The notes below the pieces were generated by a model. That model did not search any database. It saw only the letters and a program-made list of their open reading frames with translations, and was not told the origin of the DNA. Source: Pseudoscleropodium purum (taxonomy: Eukaryota; Streptophyta; Bryopsida; Hypnales; Brachytheciaceae). From it: a DNA stretch of 64,000 bases. The stretch spans positions 34,701,063-34,765,062 of the forward strand of contig OZ017795.1 of NCBI GenBank assembly GCA_963969395.1, written 5' to 3'. Position numbers and translations under genes: made by a program. Shown piece after piece: positions 43,553-56,700 of the stretch (position 1 is its first letter; each line of letters opens with the position of its first letter).

Positions 43553-46500
43553 AGGATGCTTGCAGTGGAAATCGCCTTTGTGTTTCAAGAAGGAAAAAAA
43601 AACTAAACTAGTCTAGCAAGACACTAAGAAAAACCATCCCACTCCCAAGTTAAACTGTCTGTGTGAACTAGATTGACTTGTATTCTTTTCCTATTAATTC
43701 ATAGTGGCTTTCCAAAAAAAGGTAAAGAAAATCCATCCCACAAAATGGGACCAACAAGGTGATTTTATACCTAAGGAAAATGCAATAATTTTTTATTTGC
43801 CACACATGAAAAATATTAGAAATTTGGAATTTATATTTGCAATTAGAGGCCCTAAATTAGTTGTGGTGGAAGTGAAGAACATGGATTTACCATGGCACAA
43901 AATAGGGGGCTTTTTTACATTTATCTTGCAAAATACAAAATTCATCTTATTGGTTCCACCTTGTGAAGTGAGTTTAGCATCTTGTGTGAAATTAAATTAA
44001 TGCAAGTGGTTGCATGAATTTTGGAAGCATAATGTATTAATATTGAGACATTCATTATCAACTAAAACCTCATTGGCACTATGTAGGGTACTAGAAATTG
44101 ATTTAGGTTTGATGGCTTGGAATTTTGTGATTAGTAGGACGTGAAAACGGGGGCATGTATATTGGTAACTATTTTAGTTTGGATACTAGGTTGATCACAA
44201 CTAAGTCCACGTCGTTCAAAATTTTGGAAAGTTTTTATTTTCATTTAGGAATTTATAATACTTTTATGATCAAAATCTACACTAACTTCGAAAGGAAAAA
44301 ATTCAAAGGCTAATTTTTGAACATTTCATTATAAACTCATTTCCTAACATAAAAAAATTCAAACCAAAAATAACACTAGTGCTACATATAGTCAAAAATG
44401 CTTAAGTGATTGGTTATAGAACAATCGACATTAGTTAATAAATTTCAAAAGTGAGATTGACAGTAGTTAATAAATTTCAACAGTGAAAGGTTTGTAGGAT
44501 TCATGTTATAACTGTAATTTAGATGAATCCAAAATTCATTACATCAAATCATGGTCCAAACAAGTGATTAAATTGAAATAAAAGTTTACCAAACATTACT
44601 TCCTTTCAAATGTTTTCACTCCACAATACCATAAATGGTTCCATTCATTATCCCAAAGGACACTAATGATCCTTACAATTGTCACTATTCTACTAGTTAC
44701 TATTTCAATTTGCTCAATTACTATCCCAAAGCAAGGGTTGATGTTTCGTCATGGATGCTAATAACTATGTTTTCTTTATGCCTAAAAGATTAGAGGACTC
44801 AAGAAATTAGCTTCCTTTTCTAGACCTAGAAATCAAGAATCCTTTGGTTGGAAATTAGAAACATGTTTTTTTTAAGGGGTAAGAAACTCCAATTCTTTTT
44901 AAGAACCAACCAATTAGAAGAATATGCGGTAGAATATGTTTGTTCATGATTCAACTTCAAAGCTTGTGAAATAATGAGAGTCACAAAAATTACATTCTCT
45001 CTTGGTATATGTGCACACTAAGGGAAATGTCTTAACCTTGGAAAATGTAAAATAAATTATCTTCTACTATAATTGGAGATTGAATTAGAGGGAAATATAC
45101 ACTTTGACTCTCTTATAATGACTACATTTACTTCCATCAAAGTGATCATATTAGGAAGGTATCATTTGGGGGAATTAGTGTGCAAATGTCACATAAACAT
45201 TAAGGAAGCAATTGAAAATGAAGTTTTAAAATTCAATTTCAATGTATTTCAAAGTATAAATGCATAAATGATCACAACACAATACAATACTAGTGTATAA
45301 ATAATGTGAAAACAAGCTAGTGTAAGAGAACAATTAGTGCTCTAGATGAGAGTATTTTGTCCCACTCAAGGTTAAAGTGTTTCACCTTGGTGTGAATGTT
45401 TTCTTAATAGGAGACTTTATGTATACCATACTTTGAGCCTACATCAAAATGTTGGTATAATAATGGTCTGAGTAATAAAAATAATTCTATCTATTCTTCA
45501 TAGTAGAGATATTCACAATGTTCTTTAGAAGAAAAAAAATTAGAGCAATATGAACAAAATTAAATTAAAACATTCAACAAAATGTAAAAAACTATATGCT
45601 AGCATTTTTTAAAATTTTGCTTAACTCCTAGATTGTGATTCTTTGTAGAACATGGTAATAGAAAATATGCATTGTGTATTTTAACAAGCTGCTCTAAATA
45701 ATTAAAGTCACTATATGATAAGATAGAGCAAAAAGCTTGCAAATAATGTACTTTATTCTTCCCAAATAAATTATTATAAATGTGAGTTTATAAGAAAACA
45801 ATTGAATTTATTTCTTTAAGTTAATTAAATTTGGAAAATTAAACTTTTAAGGGATGAGTAGATTAGTACCATTGTACAATAATCATCTAATTTATATGCA
45901 CTATTTAATGAAAAAAATCCTATTTGAAATGGTTGAACCTCATTCATTTTTGGTCACATTGGCACATGTTCTTTAATGTGTTAGTAAGTGAATTTGGGAT
46001 GATTTTTGCTTCTTCAAATTCAAATGAAATCTTTTGGTTTCAAAACCACACTAGACCAACTCAAATGATGATTAATTAGAAATTTGTTGATATCTACAAA
46101 GGAAAAAAGAATCATGTCTTAAAAAAAATTATGAATGAAAAATATTAAGGTCCTCATCTCCAAAATTCTTCATTACCAAGAGATTGTTGTGTAGTTAATA
46201 CTTGGTGATTAGGACTAGCAAAAAATAATTCCAGAAAATAAATTAAAAAATATTTGAAATTTTCTTTTTAAATTTCACTTTGTATGGCTCAAAAAACAGA
46301 GTAGAGTATTGGTAGACTATTCCTAGATTTTTGACAAATTAAATAATTATTTGGTACAGAATGTTAAACCTTCCTTTGGATATGATATAAAAAAGCTCAC
46401 AATGGGCATGTAATAAACTACAACATTCATTTACACAATTAGGCTTGAAGGTTTTATGTTTGGTGTGGATGAATGCAAATTGTTGTAAATAACTCATATT

Positions 46501-47620
46501 TTTTTTTCTAAGTGGTTGAATACTTGACTAATATCATGATTCATCAACAAACTATTCAATACTAATAATTCTACCTACTTCAATGTCCTATAATAATAGT
46601 TTTGTTGTTAAAATTCTCAATACAATCACATAGATATTTCCAAAATTTTGGGACTTACAATTTAAAATGAAAATGAAAATTTAGCTCACAAGCATTATTT
46701 TATAGAGAATTATTGCATATACAATTTAAATAGCATATATAATACAAGTTGATCTATTTTAATGTTCAACCTTTAACTGTGTTGAAAAGTCAAAGCCTAT
46801 AAATTATACAAAATCTTCTCAAATTCAATGCTTAGAAATAAATTGACTCTTATAATAGATGATTTAAAATAGTTGTATTTTTCAAAATGATGAAATCTCT
46901 TAGGATTCTTACATTGAAATGAAATGCAACTAATGCCCATTCCAAATTTATAGATTTTTGAATTGTTGAATAACATTACACGCGTTGAAAAAAAAAATTG
47001 AACAAAGCAAAGTCTACAAATGACCTGCTAAAACTTGCTTAAAAAATAGGAGGATAAAATTGGACATCTTGGTTGCTTGGGAATTAAATAGTACGATACC
47101 AATGTATTAGTGTGCAATAGATATGATAAAATGTGTTGGATACGTTGTATGATTTTAATAACCCTTGTGCATTGTAGTGTGAACAACACCAGTGAAGAGC
47201 TTTTTTTATTGGATCTAGAAATCTAGAATAATTTTGAGAATTACTCAATTAATGAAGTTTTCATATTTGAGATTTGAAGCCAACATATTGACGAGTGTGA
47301 ATTTATAAGAGATTGTAATATTTGATGAACATTGTATTCCACAAATTGTGGTTTCTCAACATCCAAAACATGTCCACTCTATTGCATAGAGGCCAATAAA
47401 GACTACTATCCACAAGCTCAAACATAGTCTATGTAGACCAAGAAAATGAACACAATAATACCCACAACTAATTTCATTGGTCATTCGAGTCCCTTCTTAT
47501 GGGTCATCTTTCTATTCTACTTGAACCATATTTCCACTATTGATCCTTAAGTATATGTTTAATGTCTTTTTACATGATGCTAAGAATGGTATTAATTAAT
47601 GTTTTTGTTATGGGTACTAT
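43553..47620. other. Long AT-rich intergenic DNA
   Basis: About 4 kb with no gene. A frame at 43704-44000 (98 codons) starts at GTG and shows no domain. A small direct repeat (TAGTTAATAAATTTCAA at 44433 and 44466) is present. Confidence 0.45.
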
Positions 47621-48084
47621 GGGGCCAAATTACATCATTTTAAAATAAATTTTAACCTTTTGTCAAATAAAGTTAGTTTTTCTCACAAATTTTTTTCATT
47701 TCTATTTAAAATATAGATAGAGTACCCAATTTTAGATGAAAAGTACATGAATATAATTGAAAAGTGTTTATTTGTTCAAAAGATGGATGGTCGTAGAAGT
47801 GCAATGCTTCTCCAAAGTATAAATGATCACTAGTCCTTTCTTTTGGCACCATGGGGTTAGATTTGTACCATTTCAAAATAAATCTCTATATTTTGTCAAA
47901 TAAAAGTAATCTTCCTTTGTCAAAAGAATTCTATTTCTATTTGAAATATAGATGAAGTTGCCTAATGTGGATGAAAAAATGCATGTATATAATTGAATTT
48001 TTTTTTTGTCCTAATGATTAATGAATGTAAAAATACAATACTTCACTAAATTTTAAGTGATTGCCATCTTGTCACTTTTGAGAA
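47621..48084. repeat. Tandem duplication, 232-bp unit, diverged
   Basis: Copy 1 (from GGGGCCAAATTACATCATTT, 47621) and copy 2 (from GGGGTTAGATTTGTACCATT, 47853) share CAAAATAAAT, TTTTGTCAAATAAA, ATAGATGAAG-like and GTATATAATTGAA blocks in the same order. Divergence is perhaps 20-25%, so the duplication is old. Confidence 0.75.
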
Positions 48085-48229
48085 AGTAAAAAATCAAAGT
48101 CCCGGTGATTGCCATCTTCACACTTTTTCAAAATACCCCAAAATAGGGTTGATGTTAATAGGGTCTTAGAAATGAGTTTAGTTGCACCTTGTACTAGATT
48201 CACATTGCTAACTGCACTCTAAATACCAC

Positions 48230-49035
48230 CAAGTGTGAACATACCGTTTATTGTAGAGTACTGGTAGTGGCTTTAAATGTGAAAGAAGAAAACAAAACTC
48301 CTGAGTGTCCTTGTAAGGTAAATGTGGACTTCATGTGTCACCCCATCTTTCCTTTGATTTTGCACCTTCAGCCTTACAAAAATGTAAGGAATTATCACTT
48401 CAATGTCAAAACAATGCTGTCAAAACATTCAGTTCATCAGACTTGTACATGTGTGAAAACAACTGCGGTCTTTTACTTCGAAATCAAGACAACAACGGGT
48501 TTTTTTTTATCAATTGGTTTGTACAACCGAGTGTATGCTTTTGCAGCTGGTGGCTTAATGCACACAAATAGGTTATACCGCAGTAATTTTTTTGAATTTT
48601 TTTTTTTTGACTCCTGTGAAGCAAATTCCATTTCAAAACAAGAGTGCAGACCTCATTTTTCAATTGAAAGAGGATTAACTCAACATATTCCAGGAATGGG
48701 TCAGTACCAAGAAATTAAAGGACCAGTTCATTTGTTGCTTGAGTTGGAAACTTGGAATGGTTCCCGGAGCTCTAACAGTGCAATGTTGGTACGAGGGTGG
48801 AAGCCTCAGGAATCATTGACTTCAGCATCCAACAGTTCCGAAGTCCTAACAAGATAGACATCAATAGCATCCTTGCTGCAATCATGCCATTCCTGTACTG
48901 TACTGTGGATGGTATTGGGAAAAAAATGTAACGGTTATGGCTATTGTTGGTATGGTTAGTAAAGAAGAATGTAGGTCCTTACTTTCCTTGTCATTATCTT
49001 TCAACTCTGCTTTGATTTGGAGAATATAGAGGTGT
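48230..49035 (+). other. Longest open frame of the window (48267-48857), unsupported
   Basis: An uninterrupted frame of 196 codons begins at GTG, not ATG, and has no domain that could be recognised. A second frame (48335-48571) overlaps it. The stretch is GC-richer than its flanks and stops where a TTAA-A element begins. It could be an exon of a real gene or chance; no splice partners were found. Confidence 0.25.
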
Positions 49036-49980
49036 TTAACCCCTAAATTCCCAAGGCTGTTTTTATGTCAGAAACCACTCAAAACTGCCATTTTTGCTGC
49101 GTTCACCCAAGAAAACAAAAAAAAATCATATTTTTAGAATCTAATTGTACAATCTTGCACTTCACTTGTCTTAGCTCATGTGGTAAAAATTTCATGAAGT
49201 TTGATTGTATAGATTGAAAGATATTAGCATTCAAAGTTGAAAAAGAAAGTTTTTTTAAACATTGGCCTGCAATTTTAGATGACTTTGACTGTCAATTGTG
49301 AATTTTTTTTGCACTACAATCTTTGAATTAAAAGAAATTTATGTTGAAGAATTGAGTTGAAAGTCTAGGGAATTTAAAAAAAAAAAAAAAAACACTTGAT
49401 TTTCATTCTTTAAAATTTTCTTAAGTAGAAGTAGGTCCAAGATTGGAAAAAAAAACTAAATCGTTAATAACTTCAAGATGGGATTGAAAGACAATAATCC
49501 CAATGGTGAGATTGTTTTAGCAATTGAACACAACATTCTCAGAAAAAAAATTGTAAGAAATTGTAAAAATTGCATTTAGAAATGAACCCTACAAGTTATT
49601 TTTTCAAGAAGATGCTGAAATTGCCCGTAAAACAAAATTGTCTTTAATTTTCTCATTATTAGTCCAGATAGAACGAATCAAAGCTTCACATATAGACAAA
49701 AAGAAAAAATAAGTTTCACAGGGAAAAAAAAATTTAATTTTTTAAAAATTTTTAAAATTTTTTTTTGTGTTGCCCATTGAGTTCAGTTTTGAGCTTTTTG
49801 TGGTATAACTTTGGCTCCCAGGCACCAATTGAAATAAAAATTATATTCCCACGCAGATAATCAATTTTTTTTCTATCTTACGGGGAAAGTTTCAAAACAA
49901 TTCACCAAAAATTGAAATCATAGGAACCTCCCCGAAATCTGATTTGTCCCCCGAAGGGACAATGGGAATTTAGGGGTTAA
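49036..49980 (+). mobile_element. TTAA-A element, reference copy (945 bp with TTAA flanks)
   Basis: TTAA (49036-49039) CCCCTAAATTCCCA ... TGGGAATTTAGGGG TTAA (49977-49980): a perfect 14-bp inverted repeat and a TTAA on each side. It is the best-preserved copy, uninterrupted, with no coding capacity. Related copies are at 4365, 5164, 18954 and 31167. Confidence 0.85.
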
Positions 49981-50379
49981 CTGAATCTCATGTGTTTCAC
50001 TAAATTAGGGTTGTGTTTGATCCAAAATTGCAAATACAAATAACCTATAAAGTCTTGTTATTTTTCTCCCCAAATAAGACAATTTGCATCATGACCCTTG
50101 CAAATCTACAAAGTTCACAATTCAGGATTAGTTGTGTGCCATTGTTCATTCACCCATACACAAGCTAACTCTGTCTTGAAATGAGCCTACACAACTATAA
50201 CATCTCTTCGAAAGTGGTGGCACTTCCAATTGGTTACTGAAAAATTTAGTGAATAATTGCCAATCCTTGCATTTTAGAACACTTTCTTCATTATCAAATA
50301 CATTCAGTCTCCAAATGACTTGAGTAGGGTGTTGTTGAAAAGAGGATACAATTTCCTACGAATTAGGAATTTTGGTATT
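49981..50379. other. Intergenic spacer, nothing recognised
   Basis: No gene or shared repeat seen. Confidence 0.4.
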
Positions 50380-51560
50380 GATTCCAAGAGCACAGATAGA
50401 AACTCCATTCAACAACTGAAAATTTAGCTACGACCACTTTCGGGTAATCTATCGATCCATTCAGAGTTAAGCTACCTTCCTCGTTGCAAGTACTTCCTCT
50501 CGTAAGGCACTGACCCTCGTTTGTTGCTTACCCTACTCAGACTAGGAGTCTCACTGGTTTCCTTTGCAAAACCTGTGCCGCTCCCACAAAATTACTTGTA
50601 CACAATCCATCCGATCTGCACTGCAATGATCTCCGAGGGCCGGCACTGGAGCTTCAGTTGTTACTGCGTGGCAGGGTTACTTTAAAAATAAACGAACTGT
50701 CAACTCAGAAACTTTCAGTCGTCTTGGCAGATTTAATGGAAAGGCTACCAAACCAGCTGTCTGGCTGGGCAGCTCTTCCGTCCGTCTTCTTAGCTTTCCA
50801 TGACATGCTTTGGGTCGGGCGGTCAGGCGACTCAACTGCCATGTAAGAATTGCAAAATTTTCGGAGACTCATCGAGTTTCTCAGACTCCGTCCGTCCGTC
50901 CGTCATTCTGGATTGGATTGGATTTTTTTCAAAAGCTTTGGATGAGTGTCATTCACTTGGACTGCTAACAAACAGACTGATCGATGCTGCTTTGTGTAGC
51001 TAGCTGATCGAGCTCTGCCAAGCCTTACACTGGCTGGCTCACATGGCTCCTGCTCAAGCCCTTGGCCAGGGCCAAGTGAGTGAGAGGGTAAGGTAAGGTA
51101 AGGTAACCCCACTCTTTGATGACGCTCTGACAATCCAAGCTGGGAGCTGATCAACATGAAAGCCTCTCCTCTCCTCTCCTCCATCCTCCCCAGCAGGATG
51201 AACAACTCTCGGATCGATCGGATCAGCTCTGTCAGGGATGGATCTTTCGAAGGTACAGTAGAGAATTAAACGAACGCCTTGCTGGGTTGGCAGGCGAAAT
51301 TGTAGGTACGTTGAAAAACTGAAGGAACGCAGAATCATTCAGGCAGACATTCCCTCAGTAAGATGTTTTTATATATCAACTGATTAATCATAATCAGAAA
51401 TCAGTTTTAAATCAGTTTTATACTGTAGAGAACTTACTAACTTACTATTGCCGAACTCTTCAGGACTGGGAGAGAACTGCAATGCTGCTTTTCACCCCGG
51501 GCTGCTTGCGGACGGGGTCTTGTAAGGTAGAAGGTTCAGAAAGCACTCGGGCTCTAGAAG
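50380..51560. other. GC-richer island, unidentified, with CCGT and GGTAA microsatellites
   Basis: CCGTCCGTCCGTCCGTC at 50888-50904, AGGTAAGGTAAGGTAA at 51091-51106 and CTCTCCTCTCCTCTCC at 51164-51180 mark it. Frames of 62-100 codons on both strands (50658-51338) overlap and show no domain. Its size and composition resemble the leader regions of the three genes, so it may be a promoter or non-coding transcript. Confidence 0.35.
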
Positions 51561-53220
51561 CGCTCACCTCCACAAATGTACACTGCATGTATATGTTGCT
51601 TTTTGTAGCCTTCAGCAATGTAACAACAATGTACATGTTAGAAGGTGGACACTTTTTGAGCTCTATGCCATATTCACTTTAAAATTTCATAATTAATTCT
51701 ACAAAGCTCCAAAAAAAATATGAAATGACTTGGGTTAGATATCAACTCTACTTCTCTATTGGAAAAAATTTACTAGAAAAATATTTCAATATTTTAAGAA
51801 GTTACACCTCCCCCAAAATTAGTTACAGTCTTTAAATGATTGGTTTATGGACCTATCACCTTACTACTTCTAATTCTTGCAATAAAGGTCTCCTTTATTT
51901 GTGCCAGAAAAAAAGGTATTGATTTCTTCTTCCTTTGCTCTTTCTTCAAGTTTCCTCCATCCACACTTTTGTCTTCATGGTGTACAATGTATGTTTTAAG
52001 ATACAAAGATGTATTTGAAGATACAAGAAAGTTTTCAAAATTGATCTAGATTTTTTGTGAACTCATAGAATATCAATGAAATTGAGGACTCTTTAGGACT
52101 TTCAAGTGCACTATTTGGAAATTGTTGTATTCATAGAACAAGAAAAATTGGTGCAATTTGACATATACTAATATTTTATTAGGGCATGATATATGGAAGG
52201 ACAATCTAAAAATTGACCAATTTTAGAGTTACATATACCTGTTAGTTGTAGGGGTGGCTAGGCATTTAATTTTGTAATAAATATTGCATAAAAATTGTTT
52301 ATATGGTGTCGCAATACAAATTATTCCATTATATAAACATGTGTATCACATCTTTATATTGATTGGGTTTGATAGTTTGCTCAAAGAAATGAATAAGGGA
52401 AAATAGAGGGTCATGGTGAAAACCACGGTTTAGTTTGTTGACTATGACATCCCATTTTTTTTAAATCTTTTCTCTTCTTTTGAGATAATTCCATATTTAC
52501 ATTGGATAAGTTGTTGAAACAGAAAGGGAATCATGTTTTACTTTTCTTTGGGATTTTTGAGGATTATAACTCCATGTAAGATCATATAGATAGAGTTATG
52601 GGGAGAAAAGGGATGGACAATGGATGAAATGTGGTCCATGTGCCATGTTATGGATTGAAATCTACTTGCTTAGGTAGATGAGGTAAAAGATTAGAAGGCT
52701 TTGCATAGGTTGATATTTTTTTAATCATATTTTAAGAATCTAAATGTTTTATTGCAAATCAATAATATTTTATAGTTACCATAATGAAATACCCATTTTG
52801 GAAAAATTTAAAGTATTTCAAATACACTAAGGAAAGAAGGAAGGATCTTCAATTTTTTTTATTAACAATAGTCAACTTATATTGCAATTAATAGACCACA
52901 TTGCTCATTTATTATTGAATTATATGATTTTTATATGCACAAATAATTATTTCACCAAACCATATTTTAATACTTTATTTACTATTGAGAAAGAACTACA
53001 ATAATTTTATGGTGTAGAAGGGTAATAGTACAATTTGGATTGAATGTGTCTAGTGTTTTATGAGGGCAATTTATCATTCAAAAATCTATACATTTTTTTT
53101 GAGGGAATATCAAATGATAGATTTTTCTATTTTCTATACAAATGAAATTTAATTAATTGCTACATAATTTAGCAACAGTGCTAGTATGTGAGCATGAAAA
53201 TGCAAGCATGTGAACTTTGA
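51561..53220. other. AT-rich intergenic DNA, nothing recognised
   Basis: No long frame or shared repeat. Confidence 0.45.
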
Positions 53221-53221
53221 A

Positions 53222-53250
53222 CATATATATATGTGTGTGTGTGTGTGTGT
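53222..53250. repeat. TA/GT compound microsatellite
   Basis: ATATATATATG followed by about nine GT units. Confidence 0.85.
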
Positions 53251-53540
53251 AATACAACCATTGAAGGTGTTTATTATATAAATACCTATAACATAGGTGT
53301 ATAGTCTTCTAAGCTCGTGTGCTCATACTCCTAGGCTCACATAATAGCAACCGTTCATAATCTAGGAACAATATTGTTCTATTGTAGCCAACTTTACAAA
53401 ATTTTGGATGAATATATATGTTTTCATTCATGATTTCATATTTCATACATGTCAATGAATGTAAATAGCTTCACCACTCGACTATCTCCAACCCAAAGCA
53501 ATTTGCCAATTGTTAAGATTCCATTGACCCCTTCAAAAAT

Positions 53541-53770
53541 ATTTTTTCATTCTCTCGATATATGGTATATGCTGATTTGTTGATATGGATACATATATGC
53601 ATATAGAAAAACTTATATAATATAAGTGTAGGATACACATGTGGATATTATATATGAATACTATATATGGATAATGTGATTTAGGTACAATATGATATAT
53701 AGATAAGTTATATGCTATGTATATATGGTTACAACATATGGTCACATATCAATTATTATCACATATGCTT
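53541..53770. repeat. Degenerate ATATATGG-type low-complexity tract
   Basis: Variants of ATATATGG, ATATGGTTA and ATATGGATA recur; opposed 63-70 codon frames here are composition artefacts. Confidence 0.5.
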
Positions 53771-56700
53771 TCATAAAAGATATATGGTTGGGGGTAATAA
53801 AAATGAATAGAAATTTATTTATATTGTTTTTTGATAGAGGGGGATAATGAAAAATGAAAAGAATTGAAAGATTTTTTTGAGGGGCTTTGGTATCCCTTTG
53901 AGTTACTATCCATTCCAAAGGGACACTTAACAAAATAAACTATACATCACTTTGTATGTTGCCTAGTTTTTATTAAAAAATAAATAGATGCAACTTCTCC
54001 TTGTCTTTAAAGGAATTTTTTTATAAAAAATGGTTTCAGTGGTTCAACATTTGAAAAGGAATGAGTGAACAAGAAGAAAATTTTATAACAACCAATCCCC
54101 CCCCCTCCCCCCAAAGAACCAAGGTGCCTTGGCACTTGGGGCTTTTCAAAAACTTGAATAATCTCTATTGGCTTCATAATCTACAAAATTTTGCATTAAT
54201 TTTTTAGGATGGATGCTACTCATCATAACCTATATGCAAAGTTTGTGTCATTTGAATAGATATTGCAAAAGTTAAAAGGATTTTTTTGATTTCAATGTCA
54301 ATACAAGAAGCAAAAACTATATTCTAAAAAATATTAAATATTTTTTGAAGTTTTATAGATTTATACCTACTCAAAAATATTTGAACCATTCAATATCTAA
54401 TAATGAAGTAGAAGTTATGAAGAGTTTTATTTTGTAGGCTATGAAGGTAGAAAAAAAATATATAAAGTTGTCTTTTGCTTTCAAATTTTCAAATTTTCAA
54501 ATAAAAGAAATAAGGAGAATAATTTTTTAATAGAACATTATCACCATTGGTATTAAGAATTTTCAATTTATTGTAAAATTTATTAGCAAATTAGTTTTTT
54601 CTTTCATTTGTTACTACCTTCCACTTTATAGTTTTCTTAAAGATGCATATGAAAGTATTTTTGGTTTATATATATATAATTTTATTATTATTATTATTTT
54701 CAATACATTTTTCAAAATATTGACTAAAACTAAAACATTCAAGTTATAAGACATATGTTTTGTTTTATTTAATATTAAAAGATAAAACTTCACTTCCTAA
54801 AAGGGCTAGAAAAGCCTAAATTTTGAAGTTTAGGCACATTGAACTTGCAATTGGTGAGGATATTCATTCTAAGTAAAATCTTGGAACAATGTACTTGAAC
54901 AAGTTTTGTGTTTTTTTAAAAAGTACCAGTGGCATTGAAAGAAATGTACCTAAACAAGTTAACTAAAGCATCCTACAATTGGATTTGTTAAAATATAAAT
55001 ATTGGTGAAGATTTTGCCTTTGCTTTGGGGACAAGTATTTTGAAGCAATTTTGGGCTTCTAAATACTATGTAGTCAATTCTTGGTTTCTTAATCTTCTTC
55101 CTACCTAGTTTCAAAATTCGAATTTAGTAAATTTGTCAATACATTTGTTGATTATTAACCATTGATAGAGGAGGATTATTGTACATTTTTCTATTTTTTC
55201 TTGGGAACAATCAACCCAACAAAATGATGTTATGGCGTCACACTTTCATCATCAAGCTTGTAATGAGCAATCTAATAAAATACATGCCCCCTTGTCAAAT
55301 TTTTGTAATTAAGTTAATTTTCCTAGTGTACCATGCAGTCATAACACTAATTTAAAACACTAATTTTGCTAGTACGCATTGATTTGGAGATTATGCTAGT
55401 TTATGAGGCACACTAATATGATGATTTATAGTATTTAAAATAAAAATCAATATAATGTAATCCACTCTATTTTCATATGATCCCCAATAGTGGAATTTTC
55501 ATCTAAATTTCATCCAATTTTTCACACTAATAAGATCACATTCAACTAAAAATCGTTTAATTAGTGTGTTTTGAATTAGTTTGAATTAGAATGATTAAAA
55601 TATTTACAATGTTGTTTTAGGGTTAATTCTATTCTAATGCAAGATTCTAAATAATTTGATTTGATAAACTTTTGCAAATTGAAAGTTTGTTGAGTTTTGT
55701 TTCTACACCACTTGGATTTTTTAATTTGAAAGTTTAATTTAATAATTGAAATTTTGTTCTGTAGCCATGGTCTTGATTTTCTAGTTTTAGAATGATAGAT
55801 TAATTTTGTTTCTTACACTATAATATGCTCACATGATTGGTCAGAAGTTCAATTTTTCAATCTTAGTATTTGATGTATAAATGTTTCTAATAATTTCAGA
55901 TTTTCATAAAATAATTTGGAAATTTTGACATATAAAGACATGCAATTTCACCTCTGACATTATTCACGTAATGACAATATTCATGAAGAAGTGAAGGATT
56001 GTTAAGTTTTAATAAGTAATAGGTTGTCTTTTCAAAGTGAACTTGAGTAACTTCGTACCAAACTTTCAAGTCACTAAAACTGCCTTGATGTTTGAGTAAT
56101 GTGTCATGAAGCAAGCAATCATACACAAGTCCAAATTAAAACGGTCTAATTAAGTTTGAAAGGACAAGACCTAATGCAAACTTATTTTGTACAAAATGAT
56201 CTTTATTTATAATGGAGCAATTGATGTATTCTTCATTTCTATACCAATGCTGAAAGTTATCTCTTGACCACTTTTTGGTTTCAAGTTTATTACAAGGTTA
56301 AATCTCTATGTAATAAAAACCTATCGAGTAATTAATTGTATATTGCCTAGAATATACAAAACTTCTTGTAGAATTTGAAGATAATTTTCAAGGAGAGGTG
56401 GGTAAGAAATTGTTGTATTAGCAAATCAGTCAATCTTGCAAATATTTTATAAAAGCTAATAAGTGAAGAAACATTCTTGAGGTAAGACAAGTATTTTCTT
56501 TCATTTCCAAAAACATTATAGTATTTTGAATAGTATGTATAATAATCATAAGACACTTCTATTTCACCTCATGGAATAAAACATCACTTTGCATGAGAAG
56601 AATCAAATCTCAACAATGGAGAACCATGAAAATTTTAAAAACAAAATTTGTTGTGAGTGAGAATTTTTCTATGGTACCTAGGATTAGAAATTCTATCAAA

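Noticed and set aside
43704..44000. 98-codon frame after the CATTA MITE
   Set aside because: Starts at GTG, AT-rich, no domain, no splice partners.
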